Assembly (NCBI GenBank): GCA_023410475.1
Contig: JAEYPS010000005.1
Span: forward strand, 1 to 64,000
Length of the DNA stretch: 64,000 nt
Reading direction: 5' to 3'
Source of the DNA: Bacillota bacterium
Lineage (GTDB): Bacteria > Bacillota > Clostridia > Christensenellales > SZUA-584
Shown here: positions 1-8,814 of the stretch, piece by piece
Position numbering within the stretch: the stretch's first letter is position 1
Layout of the letters: each line of letters opens with the position of its first letter
The notes under the pieces: generated by a model
The model's database searches: none
What the model was told of the DNA's origin: nothing
Seen by the model: only the letters and a program-made list of their open reading frames with translations
Position numbers and translations under genes: made by a program

Positions 1-32
1 ATGGTAAAATAAAAGAAACGCCGGAGAATACC

Positions 33-1454
33 ATGTTAGAAGAACAAAACAGTCATCAAGCCGAAGTGGAACTAGTCATGATTGATGAACTGGTTCCTCA
101 AGATCACCTGCTCAGAAGGATAGAAAAGTATATAGATTTCAGTTTCATTAATGAAATATGCCGGGAGTATTACTGTCCGGATAATGGACGCCCAGCTGTA
201 GAGCCCGTTATACTATTTAAGATGCTGTTCATTGGATACCTTTTTGGGATACGCTCAGAACGGCGTTTAGTTGAAGAAGTGAAAGTCAATATCGCGTATA
301 GATGGTTTTTGAATTACAAGCTGACGGATAAGATACCGGACGCGAGCGTTATATGGCAGAACCGGCGCAGACGGTATAAAGGTACGGATATTCCACAAAA
401 GATATTCGATAATATCGTATGGCAGGCCATAGATAAGGGGCTGGTTGAGGGAAAGACACTATACTCTGATTCAACGCATTTGAAAGCCAATGCTAATAAA
501 AGTAAGTATACCAAAGCGTATGTTACTCAAAGTACTAAAGGATATATGGAGGAATTGGACAAGGCTATCGAGGAAGACCGGAAAGGCCATGAGAAGAAGC
601 CTCTAAAGAACAAGGATGATGACAACAGTAATCCTCCGGCTATGAAGGAGATAAAGCAATCCACTACCGACCCGCAGAGCGGTTTCATGCACCGGGACGG
701 CAAACCCAAGGGATTTTTCTATCTTGACCATCGAACGGTGGACAGTAAAGCAAATATCATTACGGATGTATTTGTTACGCCAGGAAACGTCAACGATGTT
801 GATCCGTACATTGAACGGCTCAAAACCCAGATTTCAAAGTTTGGGTTTGAGACAGAATACGTCGGTCTGGATGCAGGTTACAACACAAACATTATCAGCC
901 GCGACCTTTCTAAAATGGGAATACTAGCTGCTATGGGTTATCGTCGGGGCTGCCAGCAGAAGGGTAAGTATAGCAAACACAAGTTCAGATATCTTCCGGA
1001 ATGGGATGTATATATCTGTCCTGAGCGATGTTATCTACGCTACCGGACAACAACAGGCATAGGTTATCGTGAATATATATCGGATGAAAATCATTGCGGT
1101 TGTTGTGCAAGGCGGGAAGAGTGTCTTGCAGAAAAACAAAAATTTAAAGTGCTGCGCCGCCATGTTTGGGAAGGTTACAGGGACGAGATGTACGAATTCA
1201 CACACACGGAGCAAGGTAAGAAGATATATGCCCGAAGAAAAGAAACAATAGAACGAAGCTTCGCAGATTCCAAAGAGCTTCATGGGCTTCGTTACTGTCG
1301 AATGCGCGGACTTGCAAAGGTTTCAGAACAATGCCTGCTGACCGCGGCAGTACAAAACATGAAGAAGATAGCCCTGACACTGGGCGGGCAGTTCTTATCT
1401 CAGTTTCTGTTTCTCATTCGTGGTTTTATTCAAGTGCAAGCCTGTTCTTACTAA
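33..1454 (+). CDS. IS1182-family transposase
   Basis: Transposase expected to cut and join the ends of an IS1182-type insertion sequence. The 473 residues are close to full family length. An N-terminal DUF772-like helical domain (about residues 10-95, with RPAVEPVILFKMLF) precedes an RNase H-like DDE domain. Probable catalytic acids are Asp146 (YSDSTHLKAN), Asp280 (VGLDAGYN) and Glu407 (ERSFADSKELHG). A Cys-rich stretch (CPERCY, CGCCARREEC) sits between the last two. GGAG lies 7 bases before the ATG. The left terminal repeat would be outside the window and I could not place the right one, so element ends are undefined. The frame is intact, so it may be active. Family assignment is by remembered motifs. 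Confidence 0.9.
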   Translation: MLEEQNSHQAEVELVMIDELVPQDHLLRRIEKYIDFSFINEICREYYCPDNGRPAVEPVILFKMLFIGYLFGIRSERRLVEEVKVNIAYRWFLNYKLTDKIPDASVIWQNRRRRYKGTDIPQKIFDNIVWQAIDKGLVEGKTLYSDSTHLKANANKSKYTKAYVTQSTKGYMEELDKAIEEDRKGHEKKPLKNKDDDNSNPPAMKEIKQSTTDPQSGFMHRDGKPKGFFYLDHRTVDSKANIITDVFVTPGNVNDVDPYIERLKTQISKFGFETEYVGLDAGYNTNIISRDLSKMGILAAMGYRRGCQQKGKYSKHKFRYLPEWDVYICPERCYLRYRTTTGIGYREYISDENHCGCCARREECLAEKQKFKVLRRHVWEGYRDEMYEFTHTEQGKKIYARRKETIERSFADSKELHGLRYCRMRGLAKVSEQCLLTAAVQNMKKIALTLGGQFLSQFLFLIRGFIQVQACSY

Positions 1455-1458
1455 AATT

Positions 1459-1490
1459 AACACCCCGTCTTCTCCTGAAAACGGGGTGTT
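1459..1490 (+). terminator. Hairpin behind the IS1182 transposase
   Basis: A 10-bp inverted repeat (AACACCCCGT at 1459-1468, ACGGGGTGTT at 1481-1490) begins 5 bases after the transposase stop. The tail is only moderately U-rich. It may terminate transposase transcription or be part of the right end of the element. Confidence 0.55.
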
Positions 1491-1504
1491 TGTCATTAAC
1501 CTGG

Positions 1505-1530
1505 CCGCCGAAGAGATTCGGCGGTTTTTC
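1505..1530 (+). terminator. Rho-independent terminator
   Basis: Perfect 8-bp stem (CCGCCGAA / TTCGGCGG) with a GAGA loop followed by TTTTTC. It would stop rightward transcription leaving the transposase before it enters the opposing dehydrogenase gene. Confidence 0.8.
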
Positions 1531-1553
1531 TGTCCATTGTTTTTGATATTAAA

Positions 1554-1580
1554 TGAAAAAGAACGGCGTATCCGTTCTTT
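1554..1580 (-). terminator. Terminator of the leftward dehydrogenase gene
   Basis: Stem AAAGAACGG / CCGTTCTTT (1558-1566 with 1572-1580), followed on the minus strand by TTTTTC. It lies 15 bases past the dehydrogenase stop and is back-to-back with the rightward terminator at 1505-1530. Confidence 0.8.
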
Positions 1581-1595
1581 CAGCATAATCTTTGC

Positions 1596-3104
1596 TTACA
1601 GCGCGCCGTCCCATGTGCTGATGTTCGTCTTTGTCATCTCGTCCTGGTTGAACCAGCGTGCGGTTACCGTCTTCGATTCCGTGTAGAACCTCAGTCCGTC
1701 CTTTCCGAGCGTGTGCAGGTCGCCAAGGAACGAGTCTTTATGTCCGCAGAACGGGAATATGCCGGACGGAACCGGTATGCCTACGTTTATGCCTACCATG
1801 CCCCCGTGCGTGCGCTTCGCGAACTCACGCGCGTAATAGCCGTTTTGCGTAAATATGACCGAACCGTTCGCGAACGGACTGTCGTTCATGAGCGCAAGCC
1901 CTTCCTCAAAATCGCGTACGCGCTTTATGCAAAGCACAGGCCCGAATATCTCTTCGCGGCCCACCGACATTTCGGGCGTAACGCGGTCGAATATAGTGTG
2001 CCCGAGATAAAACCCGTTTTCATATCCGGGCACTGTGACGTTCCTGCCGTCGAGCACCAGCTCAGCGCCCTCAGAGACGCCCTTGTTTATCCAGTCGATA
2101 ACGAATTTTCTGTGGTCAGCCGAAACGACGGGGCCGAGATCGGTCGTCTTGTCGTATGCCGGGCCTATCTTTTTGTCCTTTATCTGCTTTAGCAGCTCGG
2201 CCACCAGCTTGTCGGCTATGCTTTGCTGCACAACGATGGCGGGCAGCGCCATGCAGCGCTCACCCGCGCAGCCGAAGGAGGAATTGAGTATCCCCGCCGC
2301 GGTGCGCTCTATAGGCGCGTCTTCGAGCACAAGCGCGTGGTTTTTGGCTTCGCACAGGCATTGTACGCGTTTGCCGTGCTCCGAAGCCACCCTGTATATG
2401 TGTTTGCCTATAGACGTAGAGCCGACGAACGTCACGCCCTTAACGTCGGGGTGCGTAAGGAAAAGCTCAGCCTCCCTGCGCGAACACGTGACTATATTGA
2501 CGACGCCGTCGGGCAGCCCCGCTTCCTTGAGCAGCTCTACGAGACGCAGTGACGTCATCGGCGTCATGCTCGCCGCCTTTATGACAAGAGTGTTGCCCGT
2601 CGCGATACACATAGGCATCATCCATCCCATAGGTATCATCGCGGGAAAATTGAAGGGCGCTATGCCCGCAAACACGCCGAGGGGCTCGCGGTACAGAGTG
2701 GAGTCAAAGCCCGGAGTGACGTTCATCAGGCTCTCCCCCATCATCAGCGACGGCGCTGCGCACGCCGCCTCGACGGGCTCCTTTACCTTCAGTATGTCGC
2801 CTATAGCTTCGTCCCAGTTCTTGCCGTTTTCGCGGCAGAGTATGTACGCAAGCTCATCCATATGCTCTACAAGCAGCTCGCGAAAGCGGTAAAGCACCTC
2901 GACGCGCTTCGCGCACGGAGTGTCCGACCACCCGGGAAACGCCGCTTTTGCCGCCATGATGGACGCTTTGACCTCTTCCTGCGTACAGCAGGGCGTTTTC
3001 GCTATGACTTCGCCTGTGCTCGGGTCGTATATATCCATATATTTATCCGTTTGGCTGTCTGCAAATCTTCCGTTTATGAACGGCTTTAATTTTGTAATCT
3101 GCAT
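1596..3104 (-). CDS. mmsA: CoA-acylating methylmalonate-semialdehyde dehydrogenase
   Basis: Aldehyde dehydrogenase superfamily member expected to convert (methyl)malonate semialdehyde, NAD+ and CoA to propionyl- or acetyl-CoA, the last step of myo-inositol or valine breakdown (IolA/MmsA family). The 502 residues are typical. Seen: N-terminal FINGRFADS, the Rossmann phrase GVTFVGSTSIGKHIY, and the catalytic-cysteine motif GCAGERCMALP. MMSDHs characteristically carry an Arg just before the Cys, as here. The start at 3104 is preferred because AAAGGAG lies 8 bases upstream; the Met at 3110 is too close. It follows the TPP enzyme after 274 bases with no clear terminator, so both are probably one unit. 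The exact substrate in this cluster is inferred. Confidence 0.88.
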   Translation of the reverse strand: MQITKLKPFINGRFADSQTDKYMDIYDPSTGEVIAKTPCCTQEEVKASIMAAKAAFPGWSDTPCAKRVEVLYRFRELLVEHMDELAYILCRENGKNWDEAIGDILKVKEPVEAACAAPSLMMGESLMNVTPGFDSTLYREPLGVFAGIAPFNFPAMIPMGWMMPMCIATGNTLVIKAASMTPMTSLRLVELLKEAGLPDGVVNIVTCSRREAELFLTHPDVKGVTFVGSTSIGKHIYRVASEHGKRVQCLCEAKNHALVLEDAPIERTAAGILNSSFGCAGERCMALPAIVVQQSIADKLVAELLKQIKDKKIGPAYDKTTDLGPVVSADHRKFVIDWINKGVSEGAELVLDGRNVTVPGYENGFYLGHTIFDRVTPEMSVGREEIFGPVLCIKRVRDFEEGLALMNDSPFANGSVIFTQNGYYAREFAKRTHGGMVGINVGIPVPSGIFPFCGHKDSFLGDLHTLGKDGLRFYTESKTVTARWFNQDEMTKTNISTWDGAL

Positions 3105-3378
3105 TCTCATTGCTCCTTTAAGACATATCTTGTTTACGCCTTAGTTCATTATTTTGCTGTCTCACATACCATATGGAGTGCTTCACTAATCAGGATAGGC
3201 GCATACCTCCGGTAATCAGTATAAACTCTATGCACGCCTGTATCAGCCGCCATAGCACGGGGTTCACCTCGTCCGTATCACAGACTGCATACTCTTGCGC
3301 CCGGGTTATCCTTGTATACCCAGAACGTTGAGAGTCGTTATCCTGCCGCAGCGGCAATGTATACATTAAGCTTTTTCA

Positions 3379-5187
3379 TTACACCGTTTCCCCCCGCTTT
3401 TCGTCGAGATACTTCTTTCTGCGGTCTTCTATATACGCGGGTATGGGCACGTCCCACCACCCGTACGCGTCGCCGCCGGAATCCGGGTATTCGCGGCATA
3501 CGTCGACATGTATCAGCACCGGTTTGTTTAAGCCAAACGCTTGCTTGACTGCCTCTTTTACTTCGCCGGGCTGTGAAATACGCAGCGAGTCTACCCCGAA
3601 CGAAGCCGCGGCCTTAGCGAAGTCGGGTGTATACGGCTCGCCTCTATGCAAGAAGTCGTTTCCGAACACATAGTCGTGGCCGAGCATTCCCTCCTGAAGG
3701 TCTTTTATAGCCATCCATCCGCTGTTGTTTGCCACAAGCACGACGACAGGTATCTCGTATCTCGCTAATACCGAAAGTTCCTGCATAGTCATCATGAAAT
3801 CGCCGTCTCCCAGCAGCGCCAGCACCGGCCTTGAGGGCTCGGCAAGCTTTGCTCCTATAGCAGCGGGCATCGCCCAGCCCATCGTTGAAAAGCCTCCGGT
3901 GGTAAGATGCCTCTGTCCTTTTTTGAATATGAACTCCTGGAACAGCTGTGCCTGCGTGTTGCCCGACGACGAGGATATGATGACGTTGTCCGGCACGCTT
4001 TCCTGAAGCTCGCCTATTAGCTGGGATATCGTTATTTCATCCCGAACCACAGAGCGTTTTTTTTCTATAGCCGCAAACCATTCCTCTTTGTCGCTTATCA
4101 GCTCGTTTACATATGCGCTCTCCATATACGACGGTTTATCCGTGACGTCTTGCTCGTACTGCGCTATAAGCTGATCTATAACGGTTCCCGCGTCGCCTAT
4201 TATGCCCACGCTCGCCGGATAGTTCTTTCCTATCTCAGCCGGGTCTATGTCGACATGGATAAGCTTTGCCTTTTTAAAGCTGAACCCGACGCCCTCCTTA
4301 TAAGAGCAGGTATTCTCATCGGCAAACCGCGTGCCCAGCGCGAGTACAACATCGGCGCCCGACGTATACTTTAGCCCAACGGGCGTCCCTTTCGAGCCGG
4401 TGTGGAACGCGTTGAGGGGATGATCCTCGGGAAATACGCTTTTGCTCGCCATGTTCGTAACCACCGCGGCTCCCCAAAGCTCTGCAAGCCTTATCAGCTT
4501 ATCCTGAAGATTGCCGGTGAGCGTCGCGCCTCCGGACAGTATTACAGGCCTTTTCGCCCCGCTCATCACCCTTACGGCCTGCACTATAAGAGCGGCGTCG
4601 CCCGCGGGCTTGCCTGCCGCGCGATGAAGACCGGGCACTGGCAGCTCCGCGTCTATTTCGTCCGCCTGTATGTCCATGGGCAGCGTCAATACCACAGGCC
4701 CCCTGCGTCCGGTCAGCATCTGGTTGAAGCTTCTTTGCATCAGCCTTGGCAGCTGGGCTGCGGATTCAACCCGCCACGCTCGTTTTGCCAGCGGCTCAAG
4801 AGACCTAACTATGTTGCTATCCTGATAGCGTTCAATCTCCTGCAGCACTCCGACGCCCTTCATGTGCACGTGCGTATCGCCTGATACCTGAAACACCGCC
4901 GAGGAATCGACATACGCCGTCGCCAGGCCTATAGCGGTATTCAGCGTACCGGGACCTATCGATGTAAAAACGCAAAGAGGCTCGCCCTTGATGCGAAAAT
5001 AACCGTCCGCAATATGCACGGCCGACTGTTCGTGCATCACCTGAATATATTTCATTTTTCCGGCGTTTACCGATTCGCGAAGTGCGTCAAAAAAACCCAG
5101 TATGCCGTGTCCGGGAATGCCCAGAGCATAAGGCACGCCCTCGCTTTCAAGGTATTTGATGATAGTTTGACCGCCCGTAAGTTTCAT
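3379..5187 (-). CDS. TPP-dependent enzyme of the acetolactate synthase superfamily
   Basis: Thiamine-diphosphate enzyme of about 602 residues in the three-domain ALS/pyruvate-oxidase fold. Seen: PYR domain with the catalytic Glu region MHEQSAVHIADG, the phrase TSIGPGTLNTAIG, a central Rossmann-like domain (PVILSGGATLTGN) and the C-terminal TPP/Mg site GDGDF...VLVANN. Several phrases (GVLQEIE, GPVVLTLPMDIQADE) resemble IolD, the trihydroxycyclohexanedione hydrolase of inositol catabolism, and the neighbouring MmsA/IolA homologue makes that attractive; a generic ALS-like lyase cannot be excluded. Three in-frame Met codons (5202, 5196, 5187) compete; 5187 has GGGG 9 bases upstream. A promoter with direct repeats precedes it. 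Confidence 0.8.
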   Translation of the reverse strand: MKLTGGQTIIKYLESEGVPYALGIPGHGILGFFDALRESVNAGKMKYIQVMHEQSAVHIADGYFRIKGEPLCVFTSIGPGTLNTAIGLATAYVDSSAVFQVSGDTHVHMKGVGVLQEIERYQDSNIVRSLEPLAKRAWRVESAAQLPRLMQRSFNQMLTGRRGPVVLTLPMDIQADEIDAELPVPGLHRAAGKPAGDAALIVQAVRVMSGAKRPVILSGGATLTGNLQDKLIRLAELWGAAVVTNMASKSVFPEDHPLNAFHTGSKGTPVGLKYTSGADVVLALGTRFADENTCSYKEGVGFSFKKAKLIHVDIDPAEIGKNYPASVGIIGDAGTVIDQLIAQYEQDVTDKPSYMESAYVNELISDKEEWFAAIEKKRSVVRDEITISQLIGELQESVPDNVIISSSSGNTQAQLFQEFIFKKGQRHLTTGGFSTMGWAMPAAIGAKLAEPSRPVLALLGDGDFMMTMQELSVLARYEIPVVVLVANNSGWMAIKDLQEGMLGHDYVFGNDFLHRGEPYTPDFAKAAASFGVDSLRISQPGEVKEAVKQAFGLNKPVLIHVDVCREYPDSGGDAYGWWDVPIPAYIEDRRKKYLDEKRGETV

Positions 5188-5301
5188 ATCTGTCATCCCC
5201 ATATTTCTTATTTTGAATATATTTTGAACTGGCTTGGAAGGTTGTTCTGTAATAACTAGCAATAAGGGCAGTATAACGTACGTTTTAAGCTGATTCAATG
5301 C

Positions 5302-5332
5302 ATTATAGTATATTCGGTTGCATAATAAACAA
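5302..5332 (-). promoter_or_regulatory. Putative promoter of the TPP enzyme gene
   Basis: On the minus strand a perfect TATAAT (5302-5307) follows TTGTTT (5327-5332) after 19 bases, or TGTTTA after 18. It lies about 115 bases before the gene and downstream of the previous gene's terminator, implying separate transcription of the TPP enzyme and mmsA genes. Confidence 0.5.
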
Positions 5333-5347
5333 CACATTTGATTTTTA

Positions 5348-5372
5348 TCATATGCAACTTAAGTCATATGCA
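5348..5372 (-). promoter_or_regulatory. Direct repeat TGCATATGA, candidate regulator site
   Basis: Minus-strand TGCATATGA occurs exactly twice (5348-5356 and 5364-5372), starts 16 bases apart, just upstream of the putative promoter. Position and spacing suit an activator binding two successive turns of one helix face. The regulator is unknown. Confidence 0.4.
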
Positions 5373-5412
5373 GAATCACTTCTGGGGCTGTCAGAGAATA
5401 AGCCCGAGATGT

Positions 5413-5435
5413 TAAAAGAGGGCTTTGAGCCCTCT
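5413..5435 (-). terminator. Terminator of the metallo-hydrolase gene
   Basis: Perfect 8-bp stem AGAGGGCT / AGCCCTCT with a 3-base loop, followed on the minus strand by TTTT. It abuts the stop codon of the MBL-fold gene and should end the upstream catabolic operon. Confidence 0.8.
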
Positions 5436-6197
5436 TTATTGTGCTGAACTATAACAATTGTATTCATGCCACTCGCTGTGCAGGAAGCCTCCGCTTTCAG
5501 TTATGGCCTGCTCGTATGGTATGCCTCCGCCAGCCTTGAGAATGGCGCTCAGGTAAGAGATCCTTTTGTCTGCCTGCCTCTCAATCTCGTCCGCTCCGCT
5601 CAGCGGCCTGCCGTGGGCGGGTAAAAATGTATACAAGCTGTAGTATGACTTAAGCGTTTTTAGAGACTCGACATGCCGCTCTATCTCTCCCGGTTCGACG
5701 CCGGGCAGTATAGGCTCTCCGTTGTCGGAAAACATGATCTCATCCGCTATATGCAGATACACTCCGTCTATCAGCGTTAGCATCGTACACGCGGAATGCC
5801 CGGGAAATGGTATCAGGCGTATACTGTGTTTCCCGAATTCCATAGAAACGGCATCTTCAATTGCCACAGTGGGCGTGTAGTATGGATGTTCGTTTTCGTC
5901 CGTCCATAAGCCGAGCGTTACCTTATTTTGAGCGCTTCCGTAAACTGTCGCTTTCGGCAGTGCCTTGAGCCCTTCCATGTGATCGTCATGAAAGTGCGAA
6001 ATAATCACCGCCTCAAGCCCAAGACTGCACCGCTTTAAATCTTTCGCTATCAGCGCCCCCTCGTGCTCCCATCCGGCGTCTATCAGCAGCGCTTTTGCGC
6101 CCGAAACAACGGCGTATATGCTGTTTGAGAAATGTCGCTCCGGCAGCGGGTCGAACGAATACCTTACTATTCCCGGAGCGACCGATTCCTTTCGCAT
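5436..6197 (-). CDS. MBL-fold metallo-hydrolase
   Basis: Metallo-beta-lactamase-fold hydrolase of 253 residues. The zinc motif reads SHFHDDHMEG (HxHxDH, about residues 88-93), followed by a later His in PFPGHSACTM, an Asp in LHIADEIMF and a His in FLPAHGRPLSG. No signal peptide, so probably cytoplasmic. It is the last gene before a terminator in the SDR-PHP-dehydrogenase operon (51-base gap), so a hydrolase or lactonase-like step in sugar or polyol breakdown is plausible, but the family is too broad to name a substrate. GGGAGGAAG before the ATG supports the start. Confidence 0.8.
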   Translation of the reverse strand: MRKESVAPGIVRYSFDPLPERHFSNSIYAVVSGAKALLIDAGWEHEGALIAKDLKRCSLGLEAVIISHFHDDHMEGLKALPKATVYGSAQNKVTLGLWTDENEHPYYTPTVAIEDAVSMEFGKHSIRLIPFPGHSACTMLTLIDGVYLHIADEIMFSDNGEPILPGVEPGEIERHVESLKTLKSYYSLYTFLPAHGRPLSGADEIERQADKRISYLSAILKAGGGIPYEQAITESGGFLHSEWHEYNCYSSAQ

Positions 6198-6248
6198 GTA
6201 CTTCCTCCCAAGGTTTGTTTTTACTCTAGGGCAGACAATCCGTTTGGT

Positions 6249-7514
6249 TTACGCTATAGGCTTCGCGTTTGCAAGCAGGTATTTTTCAGCCTCTGCGTTC
6301 CAAAGGTTGTTCGTCTTGGCGACGAGTCTCGCGAGCTCGGCGAACAGCGGGTCCGTCTCGCCCTTCTTTGCAAAGTCGTCTATCGCCGTAAGCTCGAGCG
6401 ATATCTGCGTATAGATAAGCTTCTTTCCTCCGGGTATCTTCGGGAGGTTGAGCGTCGCCTCTATTGCGCTGTCCAGCCCGCCTATATGCGTGACCATAGT
6501 GGTCGGGTTCAACAGCCCTTTAGACATCAGGTCGAGCGATTCGCGCATGTCGTCTATGTTGCCGCCGCTTGTACCCACGATGTGTGTATACGAATAATGC
6601 ACGTTGTAGAAATTGAACTCCGCCTTAAAGTTTGGATCCGCGGGCCCTGCGAAAAAGTTGAGGCATCCGTCCTTGGTGAGTATCGCGTCTCCCTGCTCTA
6701 TCACCGGCCTCACCGGTGCCATAACGAACACGTCGTCGTATCCTTTACCTCCGGTCAGAGCCATTAGGCTCTCCACCGCGTTTATGTCCCTTGTGTTGAG
6801 ATATATTAGCTTTATGCCTTTTCTCGCCGCGTCTTCGGACGTAAACAGCTCGGACGCGCGCTTGAGCCTCGCTTCGTCAACGTCCGTGACTACGAGCAGC
6901 GACGGGTTAATATCCGGGTTGTTTATGGCGTAGTCTATGGCGCCGAGCCCCATCGGGCCCGCTCCCGCGAGTATAGCCATATTCCCGCCCTTCTTTATGC
7001 CCATGATATGCACGTAAGAGCCCTGCTTCGTATGATACATCGCGTGGTATGTGCCTACTATGCATGACATCGGCTCGGCGAGCGAGCCGGGGAAAAACAC
7101 ATCCGAGTCGAACTTTATAAGGCAGTCCATCTCCATTATCTCGGGAGGTATTATGACATACGTCGCGTCGCCGCCGCAGTACGGATACGAATAACCGGGA
7201 GCGTCCTGCGAATCGTTTTTGTTGTGCGCGGGCTGTATGGAAAACCTGTCGCCCGGCTTGAACTTGTCTTTCCACTTTTGCCCTACCTCGATGATCTCGC
7301 CGGAGAATTCGTGCCCTAGTATCGTGGGGTTCTCGGCAACGTCGTCGGGGATGCGCTTGTGATCCGTTCCCTGCATAGCCGCCTTGTATGACGACATGCA
7401 AAGCGAGTCGGAGACTACTTTTGCGAGTATCTCGTCGTCTTTTATCGGCGGCAGCTCAAAGCTCTCGAGCCTCAGATCCTTCTTTCCGTAAATCCTTACA
7501 GCTGTTGTTTTCAT
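6249..7514 (-). CDS. Zinc-type dehydrogenase, L-sorbose-1-phosphate reductase-like
   Basis: Medium-chain dehydrogenase of 421 residues closely resembling the SorE/YggP type. Seen: GroES-like domain with LGHEFSGEIIEVG, the unusual IQPAHNKND and GYSYPYCGGDATYVIIP segments, SLAEPMSCIVGTYHA, and a Rossmann domain AILAGAGPMGLGAIDYA followed by VVTDVDEARL. The late phrase NVHYSYTHIVGTSGGNIDDM is also typical. Known members interconvert L-sorbose 1-phosphate and D-glucitol 6-phosphate; the SDR in the same operon could act on a related polyol phosphate. The start overlaps the upstream PHP gene by 4 bases (ATGA), indicating translational coupling. Substrate is inferred from family resemblance. Confidence 0.82.
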   Translation of the reverse strand: MKTTAVRIYGKKDLRLESFELPPIKDDEILAKVVSDSLCMSSYKAAMQGTDHKRIPDDVAENPTILGHEFSGEIIEVGQKWKDKFKPGDRFSIQPAHNKNDSQDAPGYSYPYCGGDATYVIIPPEIMEMDCLIKFDSDVFFPGSLAEPMSCIVGTYHAMYHTKQGSYVHIMGIKKGGNMAILAGAGPMGLGAIDYAINNPDINPSLLVVTDVDEARLKRASELFTSEDAARKGIKLIYLNTRDINAVESLMALTGGKGYDDVFVMAPVRPVIEQGDAILTKDGCLNFFAGPADPNFKAEFNFYNVHYSYTHIVGTSGGNIDDMRESLDLMSKGLLNPTTMVTHIGGLDSAIEATLNLPKIPGGKKLIYTQISLELTAIDDFAKKGETDPLFAELARLVAKTNNLWNAEAEKYLLANAKPIA

Positions 7515-8809
7515 TTCATCTCCTCCTGATTATCTCCCAATCCGATTCTGCTGTATGTTTTTATCCTCTCGCTAATCACGGCGGCGCTGAGCGGCTCGGC
7601 CGCGAATATACCTTTGTTAATATCCCGCGCGGCGATCTTTTCATGGCCGACCAGCGCCCACGTTGAGTCTATGAGATGCGCGAACTCGTCGTCCTTTAGC
7701 TCTTGGCAAACGAACGACTGCCTCGGCTGATTGATGTCCTCGCCGCTTATCTGCATGAAGCCGTACCTGCCGCAAAGCGCCATTACTCTTTTCAGCTGCT
7801 GTTTCGTGTTCCTCGACGGCATGAACGCGATTGCCTGAAAGCCTATTTTCCTGCACTCTTCGAACACATCCTCAAGATAGTCGTCCTCAAACTTCTGAGC
7901 TTTCTTGTCGCCCGTCGGCGAAGCGCCTACGTCGCCGAGATAGCAGTATGTAGGTATCGCCCCAAGCTGCTTTATGAATTCGACCGTACCGGCGATCTGG
8001 GGCGTTTCGCGTGTATCGGCGTCGATGTATATGTTTGAGACGAAACTTCCCTTCAGTATGTTCAGCAGATCGTATTCATACGCTTCGTTTCCGGCGTCCG
8101 CAAGAAACTCTTTTTGTTTTTCGCTGAGAGGTATGCGAAGGCTGTCCGACACGAAACTTGCGACCGCGGGCCCCTTCCCCAGCTTTTGCGTGATCTTCAT
8201 TGATAGCGCGTACAGCATGTGCCGTTCCGTCACTTCTCCGCCGAAAGCGGCGTATGAGAGAGGCAGAACCTCGCTGTCGTAATCGATGACAATGCCGTGA
8301 GGTTTTGTCAGTTCATTAAGTTTCTCCGTCATCGCCCTGTTGCGCTTTGCGCGCGCGCTTCTTATCGGTGCCAGAAAAGCGTCCGCTTTTTCTATCTGGG
8401 TATACGGCAGCCCGTGGGCGCATATATACGCGCTAGATATCTGATCCGGGTTGTTTATCCTCTTTCCTTTGAGGCTTGTCGCGCTCCAGTCGGTGCGTAT
8501 CTCAAAGCCGCATGTAGTAGCTATGCCGAGTATCTTGCCGGCCTCTATGAACTCTTCCGAGCCGTTCACGGCGTCGTGGTCTATTATGCCGACAGTACTT
8601 AGCCCGCTCATAAACGCCATCCACACCGCCATGGAGGGCGAGTACGGCGAAAATGAGTATTTTGTATGCACGTGGTTGTTCGTGCAGCCCTGCTGAACGG
8701 GGGAATCTATATCGCCTGTGTCCAGAAGCTTTTTTAGCCCTCTCAGCGCCTCGAGGCGCAGCTCTTTCGTGCCGGCGTTCAGCCGCTCTATAAGTATGTT
8801 TTTATCCAT
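7511..8809 (-). CDS. PHP-domain metal-dependent protein
   Basis: 432-residue protein with a PHP (polymerase and histidinol phosphatase) domain. Seen: the metal motif NNHVHTKYSFSPYSP (HxH, about residues 46-48), GIIDHDAVNGSEEF with the next His/Asp, GFEIRTDW, and later conserved acids. An N-terminal helical stretch (residues 1-35) precedes it. PHP proteins are phosphoesterases or related hydrolases. Its place between an SDR and a sorbose-phosphate-type reductase, overlapping the latter by 4 bases, suggests dephosphorylation or hydrolysis of a sugar intermediate, but nothing in the sequence fixes the substrate. Confidence 0.78.
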   Translation of the reverse strand: MDKNILIERLNAGTKELRLEALRGLKKLLDTGDIDSPVQQGCTNNHVHTKYSFSPYSPSMAVWMAFMSGLSTVGIIDHDAVNGSEEFIEAGKILGIATTCGFEIRTDWSATSLKGKRINNPDQISSAYICAHGLPYTQIEKADAFLAPIRSARAKRNRAMTEKLNELTKPHGIVIDYDSEVLPLSYAAFGGEVTERHMLYALSMKITQKLGKGPAVASFVSDSLRIPLSEKQKEFLADAGNEAYEYDLLNILKGSFVSNIYIDADTRETPQIAGTVEFIKQLGAIPTYCYLGDVGASPTGDKKAQKFEDDYLEDVFEECRKIGFQAIAFMPSRNTKQQLKRVMALCGRYGFMQISGEDINQPRQSFVCQELKDDEFAHLIDSTWALVGHEKIAARDINKGIFAAEPLSAAVISERIKTYSRIGLGDNQEEMK

Positions 8810-8814
8810 AGCCG

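Noticed and set aside
2035..2892. 285-codon frame opposite the mmsA gene
   Set aside because: Ser/Thr/Pro-rich antisense shadow of an evident dehydrogenase.
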